DNA of 64,000 nucleotides from positions 161,383,937-161,447,936 of the forward strand of contig JBOZIK010000001.1 of the NCBI GenBank assembly GCA_051453625.1, read 5' to 3'. The position numbers were made by a program, and so were the translations under genes. Positions 24,416 through 35,110 of this stretch are shown in pieces. This DNA is from Welwitschia mirabilis. Its lineage: Eukaryota > Gnetophyta > Gnetopsida > Welwitschiales. Every line of letters starts with the position of its first letter. Positions within the stretch are counted from its first letter, which is position 1. The notes under the pieces were generated by a model. That model made no database searches and was not told the DNA's origin. It saw only the letters and a list, made by a program, of their open reading frames with translations.

Positions 24416-26035
24416 AGGGATTCTATCTATTAGAATTTCACTCTTTAATAGAACAACTATGCATATTTGAAGATGAGGATTCAAGTGTCCTTATAATCAT
24501 TTTATTTTTAGATATGAAAAAGCATAGACGAAGGGTATATAAATCCTATAAAAATCAGAAAAAAATGCTAAAGGAAACACCATCACTCAGATCAAACAAA
24601 GGAAAAATTAGGAACACAAATAGAAAGCTGCTCTTATGTATGATTCTAAAGACAAAAATGGAATTTATTCTTCTTTAGTAATAAAAGAGTTTAATAGAGT
24701 GGAATGTTACAAGATAGCATAAGAAATTTAAAATGTTCTAGTTAGAATGTATAAAGGTAATTCTATTGTAGAATAATTAAAGCTTCTCATATGGATGAAC
24801 CAGTTTAAGAATCTCAAAATAAATCATAAAGAAAACTTCATAAGATCTTAAATGTTGTGAATGCAATACAAGGAATTAGAGAAACTCTTCCAAAAATGAA
24901 GGTAATTCAAAAAGTTATTATATCTTTAACTTTTGAATATAGGCCTAAAACTACAACTATGAAAGAGTTAAGATATTTTAGTACCATATAGATAGAAGAG
25001 ATACAAAGTGATCTTATAGTATATAAAATGGAACTCATACAAGATGAAGCCTTAAAAGAAAAACCCATTGCACTTAAGGTAAGTAAAAGCACAAAACAAA
25101 GTTAAAACCAAAAAAGGCAAAACAAGAATAAGTAGAATTTGAATCTAATGATGAAGGAAATAAGGAACTTTCCCTTATCACAAAAAGGGTAAAGAGACTT
25201 CTTGCATGCAAGTATAATAAAAAGGAGAAATTCAAATAATCATTTAGTTTTAAAGCCAAAGATAAGTTTAAAAGTAAGTCTTATAACAATACCTCTTTTT
25301 CTGATGTTTCCAAAGTAGAATGTTAGGCTTGTGGAGGATGAGGACATATAGCCTCAGAATGTCCTAGTGCTAATAGAATGTAGGATAAGGAACAAAAAAA
25401 AGAGCTAAAGAAGAATAATTCTTTCCTTAAAGGATGGGGTAATGATGAAGAAAAAATAGAAGAAGAAACATTTAATGATGAGAAAGCTCATCCTTCCTAC
25501 ATTGCTATTATACACTTTCAAAATGATAAGACAAAAGAAGAGTATGATTCAAAAAGCAAAGATGATACAGGTATAGATCTTCAAGAAAGGTAAAATATAA
25601 TTTTTAAAGAGTTTTTTAGACTATAAAATTTATATTCTAAGATGAAAAAATTAGTTGATACTTATGAAGAAGCATATAAACAAGAAAAGAATGTTTGTAA
25701 TAAATTGTCCTCTAAAATCCTAGCTCTTAAAGTTAAGGTTAGTAGACTAACATGTAATTTGAAGAATGTAAAATAAGAATTATCAATTTCAAAGAAAATT
25801 AATGAAAATTACTCAAGAAAAGGAGAATTTAAATATCATGCTTGGCAATGTAGAAGTTTATGTGACAAGATTGTCTTGGGACACAATAAAGTCTCTCCCA
25901 ATACTTTACCCTCTTTGTTTGAAAAATGGAACTATAAGACAAGGTGTCAAAATTTGGTATTTAAAAATAATCTTATTTTCTATTATTATTATAATAGAGT
26001 TTACTATTAGTATAAATGTTTAATGAAAATTAAAA
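24416..26035 (+). pseudogene. Element A gag (SIRE-like)
   Basis: N-terminal segment with NYAYLKMRIQV (family: a W/YxxWKxxM block) at about 24445-24480. Then IVNAIQGIRETLPKMKVIQK and a LTFEYRPKTTTMKEL block (24855-24970), and VYKMELIQDEALKEKPIALK (25018-25080). A CCHC zinc knuckle at 25321-25362 reads C-stop-ACGG-stop-GHIASEC, the two stops standing where CAG (Gln) and CGA (Arg) are expected. Downstream (25600-25830) is a Lys/Glu-rich stretch likely to be coiled coil, as in SIRE gag. The same blocks occur in element B. The protein is the particle-forming structural protein. It is not functional as it stands. Confidence 0.75.
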
Positions 26036-26039
26036 ACAA

Positions 26040-27129
26040 TTGTTATACGAACAATGCCAAGAGGCATAGTAAAATGGTATATTACTTTATGCAAGATAAA
26101 CCAAGAAATGTTGGGATATCAAAAGCAAAACTAATACTTTTACTACAACTAGCTTCTAAGATACTTCATCAATGAAATAAAGTATTTATTCAGCAAAATA
26201 GAAGAAGAAAATTATTATCACAAGGATATTCAACATGGAAACAAAGATTTGATCAAAAGAAAAATGAACAAAAAGCATAATAAACAAATCACAATGCAAT
26301 ATATTAATGATCTAGTTAGCAATGTGATTACTAAGTCTTAAGGTACAAAAAGATATAAGAAATAGTATATGAACTTGGATATTAGACCTTGCTTAATTAG
26401 GTAAGTAAACATGTAATATCTTTTAAAATTATAAATTCCATATTATAATTATCTTATGAGCTGATATTATTAGTTAGATATAGTTAAAGTTAAATTATAT
26501 GTGTAATATTTATCTTTTTGAAGTGTTATAATTATGTTTGTTATAGTCATAGATCTTTTCAAAAAATTTGAAACTTTTATTGCAAACATCTTTGGTTTTG
26601 TAAATGTCTCTATGAGGGATATCTTAAGATTTGTAGATGTTTTGGAAGCAAACATCTTAAGTTTTATAAATGTATTTGAAGGTTAAGTATTTTCATTTAA
26701 TTTATCAAAATAGATGTCTTAGATTTTATAAACATATTATTAGTAGAAAAATGCATTAGCAAATTCTTAATAGTAGATGTCTTTCAATTTGTAGACATCT
26801 ACTTTTTGTGTTTCAAATATCTTTTAAGTTGTATACATCTTGACTATACTATTATAGAAATAAAATGCATCAAAAACCTAGGGTTTTAACCCTTTTTATT
26901 TGTAAAAGGGACTACCAAATCTCATTTTCAAGTCCCTAATTAGCAGGTTTCTCTCTTAGAATATTTCTCAAGAGTCTTTTTTTCATATTTTATTACAACA
27001 CATCTTGCATTTGTAATACATCTCAATAGCAACTAAAAATAGGGTTTCTCATTATACAAGTGCATAATTCTCATTATTTCTAAATTTCTAGTTTTTCTTT
27101 AGGTTAGTTTTTCTATATATCTATCAAAG
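26040..27129 (+). other. Element A spacer between gag and second ORF
   Basis: Contains the junction where pol is missing (about 26280-26400). From GATATTAGACCTTGCTTAAT (26379) onward it matches the sequence that follows RT in element B (49666 and below, minus strand). At 26560-26830 it holds degenerate tandem units built on AAACATCTT and TTTGTAGATGT, also present in B at 49140-49440. Confidence 0.6.
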
Positions 27130-28330
27130 ATGATTAGAAGAAAGTCAGCTAGTACTTCTAAAGATAAAGAACAAGTTTTAGAGTAGAAAAACCATAGTAT
27201 GAACCTCATTTCTATCATGAGGTAATAGTGGAAGATATAAAACTTGGTTTAAAAATTCTATTATTGCAAAAATAACTCTTGATCTTAAGAGATAATGTAA
27301 AGATCAACTTATGGCATATTTTACTATACTTGATTGGAAGATAATCATCTAGTTGAACTAGAGTATTTCAGATCCCATGATAAGAGAGAACTATACTAAT
27401 ATACATGATACTAATGATAGTACAGGTGCCTTTCAAACACAGATCAAAGATACCTCTTTGTAATTATTTCTAGTTTTGTTAATTTCTTCCTTGGTATAGA
27501 TGATATACATGGTCTTCATATTTATGAACATTCATTTAAGGAAATATTCACTTATATGGTTACTAGGGTGTCACAATGCAATATGAGTAATGTTTAACTT
27601 GAGCACACTATAATGATTTTTGTATGAAACATAAGATATAATTCCAAATGTATCTATTCTTAGTTTATTCATATTTTATAATATTTTGATCAGAGGAGAA
27701 AGTTATAGCTATTGTAAGCTAATGTAAAATTTTATTATATACTATCTCATTACTAGATTGAAGATAGATTTATAATTTATTTTATTCATGAATGTTATCT
27801 CACTATTTCACAAGGGTCATACTTTTGATCACCCTTATCTTAAAAGTTTGATTAATAAAAATGCAATATAATAGTGTCATAGGTAAATATTATCTAATAA
27901 GAGAAACCACTAGTAAATTTTAGCGAAAAATAAAGAATACCAATGCCACCAAGTGAGGGCACAAAAATCATGTCTTCACAATTTCAGCAATCTTATTCTA
28001 CTGCAACTCACATCTCTTCATCTATTAAAGAGGGATTAATGGCCATAGCAAAAATGTTTAGTAGCATCAGTAGAAACTCATTGAGGTTCAAAAAACATAG
28101 GCCTATAGCTAGTAATAATGAGACATTAGCAAAAATTTGGAAATCATGAGGACTTCCAAGTTATCAGATTCAAAGGAGGAGTTAGAAGAAGAGGAGGAAG
28201 TAGCACCTACATCTCTACATGGCATAGGATATGACTCTAGTAGGGTAGCTAATAGTGATTCTATATATGATTTATCTAGAGATGAGGCATAGGCTTAGGA
28301 GAAGTACTAGGCCCCCACATAGGCACATGT
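27130..28330 (+). pseudogene. Element A env-position ORF region
   Basis: An ATG at 27130 begins MIRRKSASTSKDKEQ. The frame then shifts. A coherent segment follows at about 27480-27930 (VNFFLGIDDIHGLHIYEHSF and onward). The last open piece is 27943-28149 (68 codons, Ser/Thr-rich), continuing into an acidic EELEEEEEV stretch near 28170-28200. Element B has the same start (MVRRKPTKTTKRKET, ATG at 48853 minus) and the same later block. It lies after pol position and before the 3' LTR, where SIRE elements have an env-like gene. In B the early part has an F..ELAKKRF...LKNSIITKRN pattern that resembles the putative plant transposon protein domain found in plant LTR elements. Function unknown. Confidence 0.5.
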
Positions 28331-29417
28331 ACAAGGGAAGTAATAGGCTTCAAGACCTTCTTAGAAAAAGCTACAATAAGAGATAGAGCTTAATAGCTCA
28401 AATGCACAACCTCTCATCTTCTTCCATCCATGTCACAAGATTTAATTCTTCCATTCTACCCATTCACCACTATCACCTAGACCCTCTTCATCATGATGTG
28501 TACCTTCTTCATCTCCTTTACATTCATCATTACCATTATCATGTCATATAAAGCCTATTTAGATAGAACCACTTTCCTCAATGTAGCTATCTCCATTCTC
28601 TATAGAGATAGCCATCACTAGTTTCTTTGGGATATCTATCACCCCTTAAACATACTAACATATGAGGAGAAAGGTTTTGGAGGTTCTAGGTAATACTTCT
28701 CACTGATCCTCTAGGAAGCTTTATACTTCACCACCCATATCTTCCTTATCCTACACTTAATACACCTTCACCACCCATGATAATGATGACAATGAAAAAG
28801 AAGAATAAGGTACATATTACATATGTGACTCTACTCTTAGTGATTTTATCTTCTTTCTGCTATCAAAAAAGGGAGAGGAGTTTTGGCAAATCAATGAATA
28901 GATCAATCGCACATAGTTGGGCCCTTCAACTTTTAGCTTTAGGACATCCTATTTATACTTACAGGCTTGAGGACATCTTGTTTATACTTAGAGTTCTTAT
29001 CTATGAGATATTGAATTGACCCTAAGTTTCATTATTATTTATTGATAATCACTCATGTTATTTAGCACATATTTTTCGTATTTGTTATTTGTTAAAATAT
29101 CTTTTCTATTAGCATAAACTTTTAATACTATGTTTTAAGTTTAGTTTTGTCACATTATTGATAGCACATCCCACTTGCTCAGTGGTTAATATTATTAAAT
29201 AATATTATTAAATGCTTTACACATGTTATATTATTTGGTCAATATCTTATATTATTAAATATATGTATGCCTTTATTAACTATTCAAGTGGTTAATATCA
29301 TGTCTTATAAATATCATTATAAAAATTAACTATGTGAATTTCTATTAAATATAAGTATCTACTTTAGTTGATTATTAAGAATTGTCAAGTTTTTATCATC
29401 ATCAAAAAGGAGGAGAT
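28331..29417 (+). other. Element A 3' internal region
   Basis: Non-coding or decayed. It is collinear with 33351-34200 of element B, for example around TATGAGGAGA and GTGACTCTAC, so it is an old shared part of the family. It ends with the polypurine tract. Confidence 0.6.
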
Positions 29418-30965
29418 TATTGGAAAATCTAGTTTTGATGATTTTAATTGTCAAGTATTTTATGTCATTATGTAGACATGTCATCTCAAAGAATATTAGA
29501 CCATGATAAGCATAAGAAAATGATGAATCTTCAAAGATAATATCACATGAAAAGGATTAATTATTGAAATGAAAAATTAGTTATTTGAAGATGTTTATAG
29601 AATTGCAGATTTCTAAAAAATTCAAGATGTCTCTAATGTACTAGCTTTCATGTCACAAGTTAAAGATGATTACCTCATCAAATATGATTATGCTAAAAGT
29701 TGAACTTGATACAAATAAAGACGTCTACATGATTAAAGAAATCTATACTAGACTGAAATAAGTAACAAAGTTAATTAAAATTTTAACTAATATTTTATGT
29801 TTTAGGTAAGATATTAAGTTTTACATTATGGGTTCATAATCACAGAGGATCAAGAATACTATAGAGCAAGTTTCATCAAAATCTGGGCAAGTTTACTAAA
29901 GATATCTACAAGGTAAAGGCATCTAACTATTAGTAGACATCTACAAATGTCAAGACATTTGGAATCAAAGTTCATGTTAATGAAAAATGAAAAATACATA
30001 GCTAATGCCTAGACGTTTTCTATCCATACCATGATAGTTACAAAGTTTAAATAACTTTTTTTAAGGTCAAATGATTAGTTTCCCTTTAATAGCATAAAGG
30101 CTTAATGTCATAAATAAAATCTAAGCTCTTAAACATTTTAGTACATAATGATCAAATCAAATACTAAAAAAAGAATACATAGGTGATTAAAACTACTCAT
30201 GAAGGATGGAATCTATGATTTGAAAAGAAGCTTGTATTTTTCACATCATTTGCTCTTGGATCCTATGTTACTGTATCATTCATTTGCACTCGTGACGATG
30301 ATAATAAGGATGTCACTTGTTCATAAAAGATACATTTTCAAGCTTCTTGTTGTATTTTACAACATGATTATTACATTATTTAAACTATTTTATTATTGAA
30401 TATTGTTCTAAGTCCATTCTTATATTGAATCAAACTCATTGTAAGACATCCCTTATACGGGTATGCATTTAAGGTAGTGCCTACAAGTACTTGTTTTGTT
30501 GTAAGGTTTGTGATGAGTAACAAAACCATTTTTTCTTTATGGGAAATAAAGTGTTACCTTATGAGAAGACTCTTATTTATGGTAAGATTTGTGGTATGCT
30601 CATAAAAATTACTATTTCCTTATGGGAAGAAGAGTGTTATCTTGCAAAAGACTTTTACTTATTACAAAGTTTGTGATGTACCTGTGGAAACCACTATTTC
30701 CTTGAAGGAAAGAGAGTATTACCTTGTAAGGAGACTCTTACTTGTCATAAGGTTAGTGGTATACCATAAAACCGCTATTTTCTTATAGGTCAAGAATATC
30801 CAAAGGTGTGAGTAGGAGCTAACATCTATTTATGGATGTACCTAGGCTAGGAAATCATCTTATCTTGATAAGGTGATTTTATTATGCTTTTTCATTGTAT
30901 TATTAGTTTAAATTTTTATGTAGTGGTACTCTTTTAACCTTCCCCTCTAAGTTTAACGATCCTCA
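29418..30965 (+). repeat. Element A 3' LTR
   Basis: Starts TATTGGAAAATCTAG after the polypurine tract and ends GATCCTCA. Collinear with 22788-24358 but clearly diverged. Confidence 0.85.
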
Positions 30966-30970
30966 GAAAA
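30966..30970. other. Target site duplication GAAAA (right)
   Basis: GAAAA directly after the 3' LTR of element A, matching 22783-22787. Confidence 0.8.
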
Positions 30971-31935
30971 ATTTAAATAAAAAATTATTTTTTCTCTTTC
31001 ATAATATATCTTTATTTTAAAGAATTCATGGAAATGAGATTATTTATCTATTAAGGGGATGAGCCAGTGGCCCCATTTAATGTGCTAAAAGAAGGGGGGA
31101 AAACAAGGAAAAGAAGAAGAAGGAGGAGGAGGAGGAGGAAGAGGAAGAAAAGTGAAAGAAAACTAAACACATGAGAAACCTCTTAAATATGTTTAATAGT
31201 TCATTGTTTTATGATTATTTCTATTGGGTTTAGTTAATTTCATCAAGGCTATGTATGCCTACTAGCAATATAACTCTAATAATTCATTTGTGATACATTC
31301 AACTTCATTAAGGCTATAAATGTTCACTCATAATGTAGCACTAAATTCTTTAATTAAAACATGTTAAATATATCGGAAGAAAGTACCATGACACTAAAAT
31401 CTCAATAGTATAAAATGCTTGAAACATGTTATCCATAAAAATAGAAGGAAATTGGAATGATTTCATAGTGGGATTAGAGTAATCTGTTGAAGTTCTTATT
31501 TAATAAATTATAACTTGAAATTCTTTGACTACTTGTGATTTTGCAAAGTTTACTTGTTGATGCTTTTTTTGTTTTAGTAAAGGATCGATTAAAAACTTTG
31601 AAACTAAAATTTTAGATCATTATCTTGCATTCATCAAGTTTTCTTTATTCATAGGATGCATGATAGGATTTTTCATTTTACCATTTTATTTTCATTCATC
31701 TATTTCACTTTTACTATTCATTTTAATCATATTTTCTTTTATGAGAAAGCATACCAGAAGCACACTATTTTTTTATTGGTTTAACCCTTCCCTCTAAGCC
31801 TAGATTCAAGACAAATTAGTCTAGGCTATTAATCAATTAAAGTAATTTAATGGCATATATTTCATTACTTTTCTATAAAAATAATGATTTCAAGCCTGAT
31901 TTACACCTTAGATATTAGTTTTTTATCACCTCTAC
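30971..31935. other. Unassigned sequence between elements A and B
   Basis: AT-rich with an imperfect (AGG)n/(AAG)n run at about 31108-31150. At 31775-31800 the words TTTAACCCTTCCCTCTAAG resemble the last bases of the element A LTR, so a remnant of another LTR in plus orientation may lie here. No gene. Confidence 0.4.
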
Positions 31936-33350
31936 TAAGGATTGTTGAGCTTAAAGAAAAGTAATGAATGTGTTTGACCAAATAAAACTTTAATAAATAA
32001 AAAATAAAATTCATAATATAATCCTTACTAATTTACATGGTTTCCCACTCTAAGTATGTTCCCATACAAAGAGTAGCTTTTCTTCATACCTTTGAATATT
32101 TGTAACCTATAAAATAGTAGTTTTAGAGCACCACTAACCTCATAATCAAATGATATACTCCTCTTAAGGATTTACATAGGGATTATAATAAATATATATC
32201 CAAAATCTTACTTAGGCACTATTAATCACAAATAGCACACTCATAAAGGGTTTCTTTACACCTTGAAATCCCCAACAAGGACCCTAGAAGAAAAAATAGA
32301 TAAGATGATTATGAACTAGGATTAAAATATTCAATAAATCATATAGTTCTATTATGAAGTATCAAAGGTAGAATGAAATGACAAACAAGTCTGAGATGAT
32401 GTTATAATTGTACTTCTTAAGTTCTCCTTGATGTAGTCATCCATAATGATCCAATATTAGAGTTGAAGCAATGGATGTGCTAAAGATCATAAGATGTTGT
32501 CAATGATAGATTACTTTTATCAAGTTCAATAGAATTCCCTTATAGTATTGTAATCAATCATAAAAGTGACTCTTCCATCTTCATTCTTCATGTCTTTTAA
32601 ACTTATGAAGTATTCTTAATACTTACCCTAGTGAGATAACTATTTTAAACAATTTTAATATAGTCTAATGGCTATAAATAGCTAGTTTTATTTATTCAAT
32701 AACTATTTTTATTTTGTGTCAATTTTTATAATAAACTTCTTTAAAGCAATAGATATTTTCTTATAGATAAATGCCTTTGACATGAAAGAAGTCTTTTATT
32801 AATATGCCTAAATTCTAATAAGATTCGAATGATTGTGTCTCTGACCCTTAAGAATTAAAAATTCATTATGAAAATGTGCTTGGATCCATAGAAAATTCAT
32901 AGTTTATCATTCTCATTTCATGAGAATAAAGTATATTTTATTACCTTTTTTAGTTCAACATAAACATCTTCATAATAGTAAATGTCTTTCATTAGTTCAT
33001 TCAGTACAGATGTCTTTCTAATGATAGAAATCTTTATTTTGTTTTATCTTCAAGTTTAGTCTAGATTTCTTTGATCTCCTAAATGTATTTATCATAGGCA
33101 TCTTTCACCCTATATATGTCTCTAGTTAACCTTGTCCAAACTTCATGAATTTTGGACTAAATCTTCTCTGATCTTAACCTTTATGTGCATAACCATTTAA
33201 TTGTCTTAGGACTTGGATTTGGCTAGTTAGTAATTATTATTTGAAATTTGAGTACCTTGAAAATATAAGGAATACCTTTAATGTCATTTTTACACATTAA
33301 TCATAGTACATTTGATAAGTGGAATCATTAAAACTAGGATTTTATCAATA
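31936..33350 (-). repeat. Element B 3' LTR
   Basis: On the minus strand it starts TATTGATAAAATCC at 33350, directly after a purine tract (AAAAAGGAAGAAAT), and ends AACAATCCTTA at 31936. 31936-32445 matches the partial 5' LTR 53675-54161. It shares GATGTCT-type words with the element A LTR. Confidence 0.75.
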
Positions 33351-34784
33351 ATTTCTTCCTTTTTAATGATATTCAAAACTTGGTAAATTTTACTAATACA
33401 AGTTTTAACAATTTTACTTAAGATAGCATAAACTTAAAAATAAATCATAGCTATATTACAAACTATCATAAAAGTGTAACAATATCTATTTAGTATGTGA
33501 GTGCATTTAAAAATTTCAATATTTATAAATATAAAAAACATTTAATGATTATACAAGATCTTATAACCAATGTTAATGCTAATAAGAGATCATTTAATCA
33601 TTGCAAAATGGATAAGAAATATACTAATGTAAACTTTAAGGATACATAATGATAAAAATTGAAAGATAATAAGACAACAAGGCAAACATGTGGAAAGCAC
33701 ATGAGTGAGAATCAACCATGATGGCACTCACAATAAAGTATAACTAATCATCTCAAATCCAATTCCTCTAAACTCAGACAGGTATCAAGACTGATTTTTC
33801 ATCTTCTCCCACTTTATGATTAGCATAAAAAAAGAAAAAAAGATCTAATCTCTGAGGGTAGAGTCACTAGTGTAATGAGCTTTATCTTTTGCATTGTCAC
33901 TATTATATCACTATTCTATGTAGTAGAAGTCTATATGGTATATGGTGATGATGTAGTATGTGTTAAAGTATGTTATTTTCATGATTGTCACTATAAGGAC
34001 TTGCCATAATCTTAATAGTCTATCTCCTCATATGAACATATATTTGAGGGATAATAAAAGTGACAAAAAGCTAGATGTACTAGCCTTAGTAAGACTTAAT
34101 AAAAATGATGAAGTGATGTTGAGGAATGGGTCATGAATGGGAAGTGATGATGGTGATGATGATGAATGTAGGTAAGACGATGAAGGTATGTAAGGTAGTG
34201 AATCTAGCTAGGTAGGACAGTGAATGGAAGATTTATAGCAAGCCCTACAAAAGATGAAAGATTCATTGTTGAAGTTGTTTGAATTTATCAGATGCTTTCC
34301 TAAACCTATGATGGAGGTAGGTGCTCTTCCTAAGTTTGTGATGGAGGCTAATACTCTCCTTGAATCTATTTTCTCCTCCTTTATCTTAGAAGTAATTAAT
34401 GCACTTAAGTCATCTACTTTACTAGAGTTTTAGTCTATATCCCTGGGCATTAGAGTATCCTCTAACTCTAATTCCTCATTGAACCTATTCATGTAGGAGT
34501 TCCCATAAATTCACAACTACTAGTGGATGTCTTTTTCTCATTAATAGTGGACTTGTGCTTTTTCAGTCTTTAAAAAATTCTACTAATTTTTTCAACCATC
34601 TTTGCTATTGCACAAATATCCTTTTTCATTAGAAAGGAATTGTGTGAACCTATAGGTCTAGATATTTAAAACTATATTTTGAAAGGCCTTTTGCTTGTGT
34701 CCTTCCTTAGCTAAACTAGTGCATGTCACTTTTCACTAAACTCTAAAATTGCTTCTTGGCTAAATGAAATTAAACTAAGGGACT
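33351..34784 (-). pseudogene. Element B 3' internal region with end of env-position ORF
   Basis: Minus-strand sequence at about 34640-34490 has the block AIAKMVEKISRI, then KKHKSTINE, matching AIAKMFSSISRN and the residues after it in element A (28035-28130). From about 34250 down to 33650 it follows element A 28400-29050. Decayed and not functional. Confidence 0.65.
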
Positions 34785-35110
34785 TACTACTAGAAATTTT
34801 ATCATATAAAGTGTTTACCAAAATTCCTTAAAGGCCCCTAAAAAAATTTATAAAATATTATAAGAAATTTCTTTTAAAAAATCCCTTAAAAATCCTTACT
34901 GTAATTCTCATTAAGCTTTTAAGGCATTTCCTTGAAAATGTCCTAAAAGTAGTCATTTAAAGCATCTCTATAAAAATGACTTAAAAAGGTTTTTTTAAAG
35001 GTGTTTTTACAAATTCTCTAAGCCGTTTAAGGCATTTTTACAAAAAAGGCCTTAAAAATTAGTTTTTTAAACTATCTTTTAAGGCTTTTTTAATAAATGC
35101 CTTAAAAGAT
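34785..35110. repeat. CACTA left terminal and subterminal repeats
   Basis: Terminal TACTACTAGAAA, then at least eight degenerate copies in both orientations of a TTTAAGGC(A)TTTTT word. Such clustered words are the binding sites of the TNPA-type protein in this superfamily. Confidence 0.8.

Larger units (their letters stand above)
22788..30965 (+). mobile_element. Element A: complete but pol-less SIRE-like copia element
   Basis: 8.2 kb with two LTRs of about 1.55 kb, a PBS 2 bases after the 5' LTR, a polypurine tract (AAAAAGGAGGAGAT) directly before the 3' LTR and a 5-base target duplication. The internal 5.06 kb carries a SIRE-like gag with a zinc knuckle, then a gap-free junction at about 26280-26400 into sequence that lies downstream of RT in the related element B, then an env-position ORF region. 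No protease, integrase, RT or RNase H is recognisable. It is therefore an internally deleted, non-autonomous derivative that must have moved with enzymes of a relative. LTRs are visibly diverged, so the insertion is old. Confidence 0.85.

Noticed and set aside
31775-31801. A third plus-strand LTR end of the element A family
   Set aside because: Only about 20 bases resemble the LTR end and no other part of an LTR was found next to it.
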